Source: JBDRNE01 sp043812935 | Lineage (GTDB): Bacteria; Omnitrophota; Gorgyraeia; Tantalellales; Tantalellaceae | NCBI GenBank assembly: GCA_043812935.1 | Contig: JBDRLO010000036.1 | Location: 1-32,421, forward strand | Direction of reading: 5' to 3' | DNA: 32,421 nucleotides | Part shown: positions 25,053 through 32,421 of the stretch, piece by piece | Layout of the letters: every line of letters begins with the position of its first letter | How positions within the stretch are numbered: the first letter of the stretch is position 1 | Translations under genes and position numbers: made by a program | Notes under the pieces: generated by a model | Seen by the model: only the letters and a program-made list of their open reading frames with translations | Database searches by the model: none | What the model was told of the DNA's origin: nothing

Positions 25053-26948
25053 ATGTTTGATTCCTTAAAATTTTACAAAGGTGAAGCCGTTGATCTTGCG
25101 GAAGTAATACATACCCTTAATAAATATGGTTACACGCGGTGCCAGAAAATATCAATATGCGGTGATTTTAGTTTAGTTGGCCGTATTCTTATTATTTATC
25201 CGGTTACTTTTGAATACCCTGTCCGACTGGATTTTTCCGAAGATATAGTCCAATCAATCAAAAGCATTGACCTTGTTTCCTATAAAACAATTACAGAACA
25301 CAATGGGATTATTATTCTTCCTGTTGGAGCGTTAAGACGTAAACGTATTAGAAAAGAACTGCTGGAACTGGGTGAACAGCCGATAGATTCTTTTGTTGAT
25401 ATTGAACCCGGCGATTTTGTTGTTCACGTTGATTATGGTATCGGGAAATATTTGGGCATGCAGAGAATCCGCCGTAACGGTGGTTTGAAAAATTATTTTG
25501 TTCTTCAATATAGAAGTGGGGATAAACTTTTTATTGAAAACGAAGAATTGCATAAAGTTCAGAGATACATTTCATTTCACAGAAAACCGCCGCAATTAAA
25601 CAGTTTAAAAGGTAAAAAATGGAAATTCACAAAACAAACCGCTTCAAAAGGAGCGGCACGGATAGCTAAAGATTTTTTGCATATTCAGGCAGAGCGGGAA
25701 AAAACGCGTGGTTTTGCTTTCAGCAAAGATTCGGACTGGCAAAAAGAAATGGAAGCGTCTTTTCCATACAAAGAAACTCCTGACCAGATGAAAGCCGCAA
25801 TTGAAGTGAAAAAAGATATGGAAAATTTTCGTCCTATGGACAGGCTTTTATGCGGTGATGTCGGATACGGAAAAACAGAAGTAGCGCTAAGGGCGGCGTT
25901 TAAATCTGTAATGGATGGGAAACAAACCGCGTTTTTGGTTCCGACAACTATTTTAGCAGAACAACATACTAATACTTTTTTTAAAAGGATGGAAAAGTTT
26001 GGTGTGAACATTAAAATGCTGAACAGGTTTCGGACGCAAACTGAACAGGCAAAAATTGTTGAAGGAATAACGTCAGGTAAAGTTGACATAGTTATCGGTA
26101 CGCATAGGCTGCTTTCGTCTGATGTCAGGTTTAAAGATTTGGGGCTTTTAATTATTGATGAGGAACAGCGGTTCGGCGTTAAGCATAAAGAAAAAATTAA
26201 AAAAATGAAAGTAAACGTTGATATCCTGACGTTAACCGCTACACCTATTCCAAGAACTTTGTATCTGGCGCTTATGGGAGGGAAAGATATCTCCATGATA
26301 GAAACGCCGCCGTTAGAACGTTCGCCGATTGACACGCAAATTGTTGAATATAATAATGCGGTTATAAGACGGGCAATGCAGAAAGAACTAGATAGAGGCG
26401 GGCAGGTGTATTATCTGCATAACCGTGTTGAAACTATTGAGAAAACAGCCGCGAATGTGCGTAAACTTATTCCCGGTGCGCGTCTTATGGTAGGTCATGG
26501 ACAAATGAGTTCAAAAATGCTTGAAAGTACTATGATCAAGTTTATAAGAGGCGAAATTGATATTCTTGTGTGCACAACAATTATTGAGTCAGGCATTGAT
26601 ATTCCAAACGCTAATACAATGATTATTGATAATGCGGATAAGTTTGGGCTAGCGGATTTGTACCAATTGCGGGGGCGAATAGGCAGATTTGACCGCAAAG
26701 CATATGCTTATCTTATGGTAAAAGATTTGGGCACTTTGACTTATGACGTTCAGAAAAGGCTGAACGCCATAAAAAAATACCAAGAATTAGGCTCAGGTTT
26801 TAAGATTGCTATGAGAGATCTTGAAATGAGAGGAGCCGGGAACATTTTAGGGGAAGAACAAAGCGGATTTATTGACCAGATAGGGTTTGATTTATATTGC
26901 CGGTTGTTAAAACAGGAAATTGAGAATTTAAAACTTGCCGCTATATGA
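25053..26948 (+). CDS. mfd: Shortened transcription-repair coupling factor (mini-Mfd)
   Basis: 631 residues against ~1,150 for typical Mfd. Mfd is a dsDNA translocase that removes stalled RNA polymerase and recruits UvrA. Present here: a D1b-like UvrB-homology segment (~7-100, YGYTRCQKISICGDF), the CarD-like RNAP-interacting domain (~118-185, EPGDFVVHVDYGIGKYLG), the RecG-like motor with Walker A GDVGYGKTEV (~268-277), IIDEEQRFGV (~366-375), TATPIPRTL and LRGRIGRFDRKAYAYL, and the TRG motif (~580-620). Missing: D1a, D2 (UvrA-binding), D3 and the C-terminal D7 clamp. A stop at 25038 and argS ending at 24997 leave no room for the missing N-terminus. No convincing ribosome site precedes the ATG. 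RecG is excluded by the CarD-like domain. Confidence 0.9.
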   Translation: MFDSLKFYKGEAVDLAEVIHTLNKYGYTRCQKISICGDFSLVGRILIIYPVTFEYPVRLDFSEDIVQSIKSIDLVSYKTITEHNGIIILPVGALRRKRIRKELLELGEQPIDSFVDIEPGDFVVHVDYGIGKYLGMQRIRRNGGLKNYFVLQYRSGDKLFIENEELHKVQRYISFHRKPPQLNSLKGKKWKFTKQTASKGAARIAKDFLHIQAEREKTRGFAFSKDSDWQKEMEASFPYKETPDQMKAAIEVKKDMENFRPMDRLLCGDVGYGKTEVALRAAFKSVMDGKQTAFLVPTTILAEQHTNTFFKRMEKFGVNIKMLNRFRTQTEQAKIVEGITSGKVDIVIGTHRLLSSDVRFKDLGLLIIDEEQRFGVKHKEKIKKMKVNVDILTLTATPIPRTLYLALMGGKDISMIETPPLERSPIDTQIVEYNNAVIRRAMQKELDRGGQVYYLHNRVETIEKTAANVRKLIPGARLMVGHGQMSSKMLESTMIKFIRGEIDILVCTTIIESGIDIPNANTMIIDNADKFGLADLYQLRGRIGRFDRKAYAYLMVKDLGTLTYDVQKRLNAIKKYQELGSGFKIAMRDLEMRGAGNILGEEQSGFIDQIGFDLYCRLLKQEIENLKLAAI

Positions 26949-27020
26949 TTTTGCATAAATCTACTTGAAGCTGGCCGAAGAGTCTGATATTATCATATAT
27001 ACATTAAATTTATTATTGAT

Positions 27021-27050
27021 GTAGGGATAGGGCTTGCCCCTGTCCGTAAT
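27021..27050. repeat. GTAGGG...CTGTCCG palindromic intergenic repeat, copy 1
   Basis: The stem GGATAGG (27025-27031) pairs with CCTGTCC (27039-27045), with one G-T wobble, around a 7-base loop. Copy 2 lies at 29951-29977 with the same GTAGGGA start and CTGTCCG end. It sits between mfd and the foldase operon. Confidence 0.75.
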
Positions 27051-27065
27051 TAAAAAGGAAACGTG

Positions 27066-27944
27066 ATGAAAAAAAATAGAATTATAGCCTGTATATATCT
27101 TTTCATTGGTTTGTTGGCATTTTACGGATGCGGTAAAAACCCTGATGCGGGCAAAAATGTCATTTTAGCTATGATAGGCGGAGCTAAAATAACAATGCTG
27201 GATTTTAATGAGAGAATTTCGAATTTGCCCAAACAATACCGAGCTGTTATTAAAAGCAGGAAACGGGACTATCTCGAAGAATTGATAAATGATAAGTTAT
27301 TATACCAGGAAGCTCTTCGGAAAAATGTGCACAAAAATTTGGAAGTTAAAAAACTTATCCAGGAAGCGCAAAAAAAGATAATTGTAGCGCGATTGTTACA
27401 AGATGAAATAGATGACGTTATTAACATAAAAGAAGAGGAAATAGTTAATTTTTATTACGCGAACCAATCCGGGTATATGACCCCGGAAGTTATGAGGGCA
27501 TCACACATTTTAATGACTTCCCGACAGGATGCTGAAGATATTGTTGAACAGCTTTCTTTGGGCGCGGATTTTGAGCAGTTGGCAAAAGCAAAATCAGTTG
27601 ATCCCACTGCCCGTAATGGAGGAGATATTGGTTATTTTGCCAAGGGTCAGTTGATGCCGAAATTTGAAGGCGCGTGCAACGAACTTGATATCGGAGAAAC
27701 CAGCGGTGTTGTAAGGACAAAATTGGGCTATCATATAATAAAACTGACAGATCGCAAAGCGCCTACATTAAAACCGATAGAAGAGGTTACAGATAATATA
27801 AAAGCGAAACTGCATAATATAAAACGTGAAAAACTTTTTAATGATATGATTGAAAAATTAAAAGCTGACACGGTTATAGAAATAAATGAAAAAGCCCTGA
27901 CAGAGGACAAGGGTGATATCAAAGAGGAAAAAGACAATTATTAA
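27066..27944 (+). CDS. PrsA/PpiC-type peptidyl-prolyl isomerase, probable lipoprotein
   Basis: 292 residues. An N-terminal signal segment (~5-22) ends AFYGC, a loose lipobox that would anchor the protein by Cys22. A SurA_N-like helical chaperone part (~40-135) is followed by a parvulin domain (~140-240: RASHILMTSRQDAEDI, FEQLAKAKSVDPTARNGGDI, GYFAKGQLMPKFE, TKLGYHIIKLTD). It should help fold exported proteins by proline isomerisation. AAGGA at 27055-27059 points to the ATG at 27066 rather than the GTG at 27063. It lies 11 bases before a second foldase gene and probably works with it. Confidence 0.88.
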   Translation: MKKNRIIACIYLFIGLLAFYGCGKNPDAGKNVILAMIGGAKITMLDFNERISNLPKQYRAVIKSRKRDYLEELINDKLLYQEALRKNVHKNLEVKKLIQEAQKKIIVARLLQDEIDDVINIKEEEIVNFYYANQSGYMTPEVMRASHILMTSRQDAEDIVEQLSLGADFEQLAKAKSVDPTARNGGDIGYFAKGQLMPKFEGACNELDIGETSGVVRTKLGYHIIKLTDRKAPTLKPIEEVTDNIKAKLHNIKREKLFNDMIEKLKADTVIEINEKALTEDKGDIKEEKDNY

Positions 27945-27955
27945 AAGGGGGATTT

Positions 27956-28921
27956 ATGTTTTTTAAAAGGTATTTAAAGATTCTTGCGCATATAATGATA
28001 ATCAGCGGGTTGTTGTTTATGTCTAAAAACCCGGCATATTCTGAAATCGTTGATAAAGTGCTGGTAGTTGTTAATGAAGAAGTGATTACACAGCGCGATT
28101 TTGACAGGATGTTTGTACCAATAGCGCAGAGTTATAAAGCGAATTATGAAGGCAAAGAATTGGAACGGCAATTAGAGAGTGTAAGAGCCGGCCTTCTGGA
28201 CCAGCTTATAAACTCAAAAGTTACCATAAGTTTAGCGAAAAAGGCGGAAATTACAGTTGATGAAGAAGAATTAAAACGGCGTGTTGATAAAGTTAAGGCA
28301 TATTATGATTCTGAAGAAACCTTTTTGCAGGTACTTAATTCAAAAGGCACAAATTTGACGGAATTTAACCAAGAGGTAAGAGACCAGATGCTGGCGCAGA
28401 AACTTGTTGAACAGGAAGTTTCTGCAAAAATTGTTATCACTCCTGCTGAGATAAAAAAACTCTATACCAAAAACAAAGAGAAATTTGTCGCGCCGCACAA
28501 AGTAAAAGCTTTAGGCATAATGGTCAGGAAAACAAAAGATACTGAAAAAGACAAAATAAAAATTACCGCGATAAAAACCGAACTTGAAAACGGCAAAGAT
28601 TTCAGCGAATTGGCAAAAGAAAAATCCGAAGGCCCATACGCGCAAGAAGGCGGGAATATGGGATATATTAGCCAAGGTCAGGTTTTAGAAGAAATGGAAG
28701 AAGTTATTTTCAATTTAAATGAGGGCGAATTGTCGGATATAGTTGAAACCCATATTGGTTATCACATTTTCAAAGTTGAAGAAATCCAGGACCCGCGGAT
28801 TCTGGATTTTACGGAAGTCAGCGACTATTTAAAAGAACAGCTTTATATGAAAAAATTTGAAGAAAACCTCGGTGAGTGGCTTAAAGAAAAACGAGAAAAT
28901 GCGTATATCGCCTATAAATAA
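27956..28921 (+). CDS. surA: SurA-like periplasmic chaperone / peptidyl-prolyl isomerase
   Basis: 321 residues. The signal peptide spans residues 1-24 (ending PAYS). The SurA_N domain (~25-170) opens with EIVDKVLVVVNEEVITQRDF, the classic SurA start. One parvulin domain follows (~178-280: KALGIMVRKTKD, FSELAKEKSEGPYAQEGGNM, GYISQGQVLEEME, THIGYHIFKVEE), where E. coli SurA has two. It acts on outer-membrane proteins in transit. The order surA-pdxA-rsmA matches E. coli, supporting the name. GGGGG precedes the ATG. It overlaps pdxA by 23 bases. Confidence 0.88.
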   Translation: MFFKRYLKILAHIMIISGLLFMSKNPAYSEIVDKVLVVVNEEVITQRDFDRMFVPIAQSYKANYEGKELERQLESVRAGLLDQLINSKVTISLAKKAEITVDEEELKRRVDKVKAYYDSEETFLQVLNSKGTNLTEFNQEVRDQMLAQKLVEQEVSAKIVITPAEIKKLYTKNKEKFVAPHKVKALGIMVRKTKDTEKDKIKITAIKTELENGKDFSELAKEKSEGPYAQEGGNMGYISQGQVLEEMEEVIFNLNEGELSDIVETHIGYHIFKVEEIQDPRILDFTEVSDYLKEQLYMKKFEENLGEWLKEKRENAYIAYK

Positions 28922-29921
28922 ATCTCAGATATTTATCACAATGGGAGACCCTTCGGGGATCGGTCCGGAAATTGTGTTAAAAGCATTAAACAAGACCGGC
29001 ATATGGGATCTTGCGGTTTTTGTAGTTATTGGTGACGGCAGAGTATTAAAGGAAACAGCGGCTTTAACGGATTTTAAAAAAAATATTACGGTACAAAACA
29101 TTGACCAAACCTCGAAAAACGAGATTTTTTTACAGGAAAACGCATTAAATGTTTTGGACCCAATTTCGGTTGAAGGGTATTTTGAACCCGGCAAACCTAC
29201 TCCGCTTGGATCTAAAAAAGCGTTATCATGCCTGGAAAATGCCGTGTATTTTATGAAAAACCTTCCCGAAACCGAAAAAAAAGCCTTAGTTACCGCGCCT
29301 GTAAGCAAAGAATATATAGCTGAAATCTCCCCAGGGTTTATTGGGCATACTGAATATCTTCGAGATGCGTATTTATCTGAATTTGTAACAATGGTTATGG
29401 CTGGAGACGCTTTCAGTGTAGTGCCTGTTACCAGACACATTCCAATAAAAGATGTCGCGAAAAATATAAATAAAGATATTATTAAACGCACTCTCAAGCA
29501 AGTTTGCGAAAACCGTAGACTGATTAGCGGCAAAGAAAACCCGGTTATCGGGGTATGCGCTTTAAATCCGCATTGCGGTGAAGGCGGAAGAATCGGCAGA
29601 GAAGAGATAGACATTATAATGCCGGCAGTTGAAGAATCAAAAACATTATGTGATAATATTTTAGGGCCGATATCTGCTGACACAATTTTTTATTACGCGT
29701 ATAAAAAAGAAATTGATATTGTAGTTTCAATGTACCATGACCAGTGTTTGCCCCCTTTTAAAATGGTTAATTTTGACCAGGGAGTAAATTTGACTTTAGG
29801 ACTGGGTTCGATACGGACGTCTCCGGATCACGGAACCGCTTTTGGTATAGCCGGAAAAAATACCGCAAATTCCGAATCAATGGAACAGGCTATAAAACTA
29901 GCACTTCGGGCTATTGGTTAG
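28899..29921 (+). CDS. pdxA: 4-hydroxythreonine-4-phosphate dehydrogenase
   Basis: 340 residues. It oxidises 4-phosphohydroxy-L-threonine in the DXP-dependent route to pyridoxal phosphate. Diagnostic motifs are ITMGDPSGIGPEI (~11-23), TAPVSKE, GHTEYLRD, TRHIPIKDVA, ALNPHCGEGGRIGREE, MYHDQCLPPFK and RTSPDHGTAFGIAG; the metal-binding histidines lie in these. The ATG at 28899 gives the normal N-terminus; the longer frame begins with TTG at 28857 inside surA and adds 14 unrelated residues. The stop codon TAG (29919-29921) is formed by the first unit of an 8-bp repeat (GGTTAGCC at 29916-29923). Confidence 0.95.
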   Translation: MRISPINKSQIFITMGDPSGIGPEIVLKALNKTGIWDLAVFVVIGDGRVLKETAALTDFKKNITVQNIDQTSKNEIFLQENALNVLDPISVEGYFEPGKPTPLGSKKALSCLENAVYFMKNLPETEKKALVTAPVSKEYIAEISPGFIGHTEYLRDAYLSEFVTMVMAGDAFSVVPVTRHIPIKDVAKNINKDIIKRTLKQVCENRRLISGKENPVIGVCALNPHCGEGGRIGREEIDIIMPAVEESKTLCDNILGPISADTIFYYAYKKEIDIVVSMYHDQCLPPFKMVNFDQGVNLTLGLGSIRTSPDHGTAFGIAGKNTANSESMEQAIKLALRAIG

Positions 29922-29942
29922 CCAGTTAGCCGGTTAGCCGGT
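29916..29942 (+). repeat. 8-bp repeat units spanning the pdxA stop
   Basis: GGTTAGCC, AGTTAGCC, GGTTAGCC, GG in the same orientation and register as the array at 6521-6664. The first unit contributes the last codons and TAG stop of pdxA. Confidence 0.85.
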
Positions 29943-29950
29943 CTGTTAAT

Positions 29951-29977
29951 GTAGGGACAGGCCCCCGTGCCTGTCCG
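29951..29977. repeat. GTAGGG...CTGTCCG palindromic intergenic repeat, copy 2
   Basis: A perfect 8-bp stem GGACAGGC (29955-29962) / GCCTGTCC (29969-29976) with a CCCCGT loop. It resembles copy 1 at 27021-27050. The GTAGGGACAGG...CCTGTCCG form recalls palindromic intergenic repeats I know from other bacteria with many small dispersed elements. Confidence 0.8.
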
Positions 29978-29990
29978 TTATATTAATGCA

Positions 29991-30044
29991 GGTAACACGT
30001 TGCACGTTTCAAAGTATGCAACGTGAAACATGTAACGTGTAACG
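29991..30044. repeat. ACGTGTAACG-family inverted repeat upstream of rsmA
   Basis: CACGTTGCA (29996-30004) pairs perfectly with TGCAACGTG (30017-30025) around a 12-base loop; ATGTAACGTGTAACG then continues to 30043. This element creates a false GTG start in frame with rsmA at 30023. Confidence 0.75.
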
Positions 30045-30052
30045 CAAAAATT

Positions 30053-30898
30053 ATGGATTTAAATGAACTTAAACAAATATGGCGTGATAATCAATTTTCC
30101 CCTAAGAAAAATCTCGGACAAAATTTTCTGATAGACAAAAATATTCGGGAAAAGATTTTAAAAAATCTGTCTCTAACTCAAAAAAGTACAGTACTTGAGA
30201 TCGGCCCGGGTTTTGGCGTTATGTCAATACCGTTGGCTGGGCGGTGCAAAAAACTTTTCGCTGTTGAAAAAGATGATAGAATTTGTGAAATAATGAAAGA
30301 TGTTTTTTTATCCGCGGGAAACATTGATCTTATATGTGGGGATATTATAAAACTCGATCTGTGTAAACTGACCAAAAAAAATGACAAGATCACGGTTTAT
30401 GGAAACATTCCATATTATATTTCTACCCCTGTGATAGTTAAAACCATAGAACAGAGATCTTGCATTGATTCAGTTTATATTGTCATGCAGGAAGAACTGG
30501 CAGACAGGATAGTTTCACCGCCCGGTTCAAAAAAATACGGGTCAATAAGTTGTTTTGTGCAGTTTTACTCTAAAGCCGAGAAACTTTTTAGGATAACGAA
30601 AAATTGTTTTCTCCCAAAACCAAAAGTTGAATCCTGTCTTTTAAAGCTTAAAATGTACCGTGTACCGAAAATCAAAGTAAAAGATGAAGATCTTATGTTC
30701 AAGATTATTCGAAAAGCCTTTTCTCAGCGAAGAAAGAAAATGATAAATCCGTTATCAGACAAAAACTTTTTAAAAATTGACAAACAAACCTGGCAAAAAA
30801 TCCTGGAAACCTGCGAGATTGATCCTTCAAGCCGCGCTGAAGATTTATCCTTAGAAAAATACGCTAAACTAGCGGATTATATTGTGAAAAAATCTTAA
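30053..30898 (+). CDS. rsmA: 16S rRNA A1518/A1519 dimethyltransferase (RsmA/KsgA)
   Basis: 281 residues. It dimethylates two adjacent adenines near the 3' end of 16S rRNA as a late 30S assembly checkpoint. N-terminal FSPKKNLGQNFLID is the family signature; SAM motif I is EIGPGFGVMSIPLA (~47-60). The catalytic motif IV is NIPYYIST (NLPYY-type). C-terminal helical motifs include RRKKMINPL. The ATG at 30053 gives the normal N-terminus. The open frame extends up to a GTG at 30023, but that lies in a dispersed repeat. It follows pdxA as in E. coli. Confidence 0.95.
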   Translation: MDLNELKQIWRDNQFSPKKNLGQNFLIDKNIREKILKNLSLTQKSTVLEIGPGFGVMSIPLAGRCKKLFAVEKDDRICEIMKDVFLSAGNIDLICGDIIKLDLCKLTKKNDKITVYGNIPYYISTPVIVKTIEQRSCIDSVYIVMQEELADRIVSPPGSKKYGSISCFVQFYSKAEKLFRITKNCFLPKPKVESCLLKLKMYRVPKIKVKDEDLMFKIIRKAFSQRRKKMINPLSDKNFLKIDKQTWQKILETCEIDPSSRAEDLSLEKYAKLADYIVKKS

Positions 30899-30976
30899 GG
30901 GTTAGTACTTTATAAAAGGTGGGCTATGCGGGGGGACGATCTCTCTTTCCATTTCCATACAAGTTTGTCTCATATA

Positions 30977-31005
30977 TTGACGAATTAATATTATTATGAT
31001 AATGT
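30977..31005 (+). promoter_or_regulatory. Promoter for gatCA
   Basis: TTGACG (30977-30982), a 17-base spacer and TAATGT (31000-31005) with TG at 30997-30998 (extended -10). The predicted leader is very short, with gatC starting at 31015, only a few bases after the likely start point; an alternative -10 GATAAT overlaps it. Confidence 0.4.
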
Positions 31006-31014
31006 AAAGGCAAT

Positions 31015-31332
31015 ATGAATAAAAATGTTGATAAAGCAAAGACAATTACGGCGGATGATGTCCGTTATGTGGCAAATCTTTCACGTCTTAGCCTCAATGA
31101 CAAGGATGTTGTTACTTTTCAGAATCAGCTTACGCAGATTTTAGATTATATCGCGCAATTAAACGAGGTGGATACTGATAATACTTTGCCTACCACACAT
31201 GTGCTTTCTTCTCTGAAAAATGTGTTTCGTGAAGATGTTTTAAAAGAATCAATCTTACCGGAAGATGCTTTGAAAAACGCTCCGGAAAAGAAGGATAATT
31301 TTTTTAAAGTACCTAAAATTATTAATAACTGA
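31015..31332 (+). CDS. gatC: Asp/Glu-tRNA amidotransferase subunit C
   Basis: 105 residues. GatC is the small belt-like subunit that holds GatA and GatB together in the complex converting misacylated Glu-tRNA(Gln) or Asp-tRNA(Asn) to the amide. The TADDVRYVANLSRLSL start and the QLTQILDYIAQLNEVDTD segment are signatures; LREDV-like FREDVLKES and the C-terminal FFKVPKII fit the family. It has AAAGG upstream and lies 10 bases before gatA. Confidence 0.95.
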   Translation: MNKNVDKAKTITADDVRYVANLSRLSLNDKDVVTFQNQLTQILDYIAQLNEVDTDNTLPTTHVLSSLKNVFREDVLKESILPEDALKNAPEKKDNFFKVPKIINN

Positions 31333-31342
31333 GATACGCAAA

Positions 31343-32421
31343 ATGGATACGGCCTTTTTAAATATTAAAAATTATCGGCAATGGCTAACGGAATCGGGGA
31401 AATCTTTAAAAGATACTGCTTCTTTTTTAGTTGACCGTCTTTTATCCATAGACAAGTCAATATCTGCTTTTGTTGAAGTCGAACGTGAAGCTATTATAAA
31501 AAGAGCTTCTGAATTGGATGCAGGCCATAACAAAGGGCGTCTTTTAGGCGTTCCGATTGCGACAAAAGGCAACATATGCCTGAAAGATAGGCTTACGACG
31601 TGTTCTTCCCGAATACTTCAGGGGTTTCGTCCGCCGTACAGTTCAACGGTTTCCGAAAAATTAACTGCTGAGGGTGCGCTTATTTTTAACGGTGCGAATA
31701 TGGATGAATTTGCGTTCGGGTCGTCTTGTGAAACTTCCTGTACAGGTCCGACAAAAAATCCCTGGGATGTTACCCGTATTCCCGGCGGGTCAAGCGGGGG
31801 GTCAACAGCCGCTGTTGCCGCGCGGGAAGTATTAGCCGCGCTTGGTTCTGATACCGGCGGGTCTATTCGCCAGCCTGCGGCTATGTGCGGGGTTGTGGGA
31901 TTAAAACCGACTTACGGCCGTGTTTCACGGTATGGACTGATTGCGTTTGCGTCAAGTTTGGATCAGATAGGACCGATAACTAATAATGTTGCTGATTGCG
32001 CGGCTATGCTTGAAATTATAGCAGGTTATGATGAAAAAGATTCTACTTCTGTTAATATTGGGGTTCCGCGGTATACCGATAGTTTGAATCAGGATATTAA
32101 CGGGGTAAAAATAGGAATTCCAAAAGAATATTTTATTGACGGGATAAGTGAAGATGTTAGGGGACGTGTAAATGACGCTATAAATGTTTTTAAAGAACTC
32201 GGAGCTGAGACAGTAGATATTTCGCTTCCGCATACAAAATACGCGGTTAGTTGCTATTATATTATCGGGCCTGCTGAAGCCAGTTCTAACCTTGCACGTT
32301 ATGATGGGGTTCATTACGGGCATAGGGATCGCAAAGCCAATGATTTGATAGAAATGTATATTGGAAGCAGAAACCAGGGGTTTGGAACAGAAGCGAAACG
32401 CCGTATTCTATTAGGTACGTA
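31343..32421 (+). CDS. gatA: Asp/Glu-tRNA amidotransferase subunit A (3' partial)
   Basis: The frame is open from the ATG at 31343 to the window end (~359 residues of ~480), so the gene continues beyond. GatA is the amidase that releases ammonia from glutamine. The amidase-signature triad is visible as K75 (PIATKGNI), S150 (GGSSGGS) and S174 (DTGGSIRQPA); the K-S-S spacings of 75 and 99 equal those of S. aureus GatA (K79, S154, S178). LKPTYGRVSRYGLI and SLDQIGP are also canonical. The residue after K75 is Gly, where most GatA proteins have Asp (KDN). gatB is expected downstream or elsewhere. Confidence 0.96.
   Translation, partial: MDTAFLNIKNYRQWLTESGKSLKDTASFLVDRLLSIDKSISAFVEVEREAIIKRASELDAGHNKGRLLGVPIATKGNICLKDRLTTCSSRILQGFRPPYSSTVSEKLTAEGALIFNGANMDEFAFGSSCETSCTGPTKNPWDVTRIPGGSSGGSTAAVAAREVLAALGSDTGGSIRQPAAMCGVVGLKPTYGRVSRYGLIAFASSLDQIGPITNNVADCAAMLEIIAGYDEKDSTSVNIGVPRYTDSLNQDINGVKIGIPKEYFIDGISEDVRGRVNDAINVFKELGAETVDISLPHTKYAVSCYYIIGPAEASSNLARYDGVHYGHRDRKANDLIEMYIGSRNQGFGTEAKRRILLGT

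Noticed and set aside
25685..26335. 216-residue minus-strand frame opposite mfd
   Set aside because: It lies wholly within the helicase core on the other strand and has no family features.
25053..26948. RecG helicase
   Set aside because: The motor is similar, but the CarD-like RNAP-interacting domain and the UvrB-homology segment before it are specific to Mfd, and the RecG wedge domain is absent.
28925..29683. 252-residue minus-strand frame opposite pdxA
   Set aside because: pdxA on the + strand is unambiguous with all its motifs; the opposite frame shows no recognisable domain and low-complexity Ser/Ile composition.
30023..30052. GTG at 30023 as the rsmA start
   Set aside because: It lies within a dispersed repeat; the ATG at 30053 gives the normal family N-terminus.

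Overview
This AT-rich window is dense with genes, nearly all on the + strand. It looks chromosomal and comes from a diderm (outer-membrane) bacterium, because it has a PilQ secretin, a SurA-type periplasmic chaperone and PilMNOP. Three features suggest an uncultured candidate phylum of the Omnitrophota/Elusimicrobiota type: short housekeeping intergenic regions peppered with dispersed repeats, many divergent prepilins, and a very large repeat protein. That placement is inference from gene content, not a phylogeny. I see no tRNA, rRNA, CRISPR array, transposase or phage gene.

Layout. (1) 1-5915: the 3' part of a giant beta-propeller protein. It has 30 complete ~50-residue NHL-like repeats arranged as five sets of six, then a ~420-residue domain I cannot assign. 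(2) 6013-6512: a short four-cysteine pilin with a sigma-54-like promoter and a perfect intrinsic terminator, followed by an 8-bp tandem repeat array. (3) 6880-11430: pilM-pilN-pilO-pilP-pilQ, the type IV pilus alignment complex and secretin. (4) 11610-13634: a half-length DUF2344 gene and RNase E/G. (5) 13711-17673: three minor prepilins (PilV-, PilW- and PilX-like), one with an unusually large ectodomain. (6) 17921-21950: rplU, rpmA, obgE, proB, proA. (7) 22103-26948: nadD, a zinc-ribbon miniprotein, rsfS, argS and a strongly shortened Mfd translocase. (8) 27066-30898: two parvulin-type periplasmic foldases, pdxA and rsmA, echoing the E. coli surA-pdxA-rsmA order. (9) 31015-end: gatC and the 5' part of gatA.

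Functional themes. Building and decorating type IV pili takes up about a third of the window (pilin, PilMNOPQ, minor prepilins). The foldases would support export of secreted and outer-membrane proteins. The rest is translation and ribosome housekeeping (bL21, bL27, Obg, RsfS, RsmA, ArgRS, GatCA, RNase G) with proline, NAD and pyridoxal-phosphate synthesis.

The most unusual items are: the hierarchical propeller protein; the mini-Mfd that has lost both its UvrA-binding region and its C-terminal autoinhibitory domain; and several families of intergenic repeats that sit at operon boundaries and in two cases supply the stop codon of the preceding gene. Four promoters also share a TTGAC-N16/17 plus extended -10 (TGnTAnnnT) architecture.
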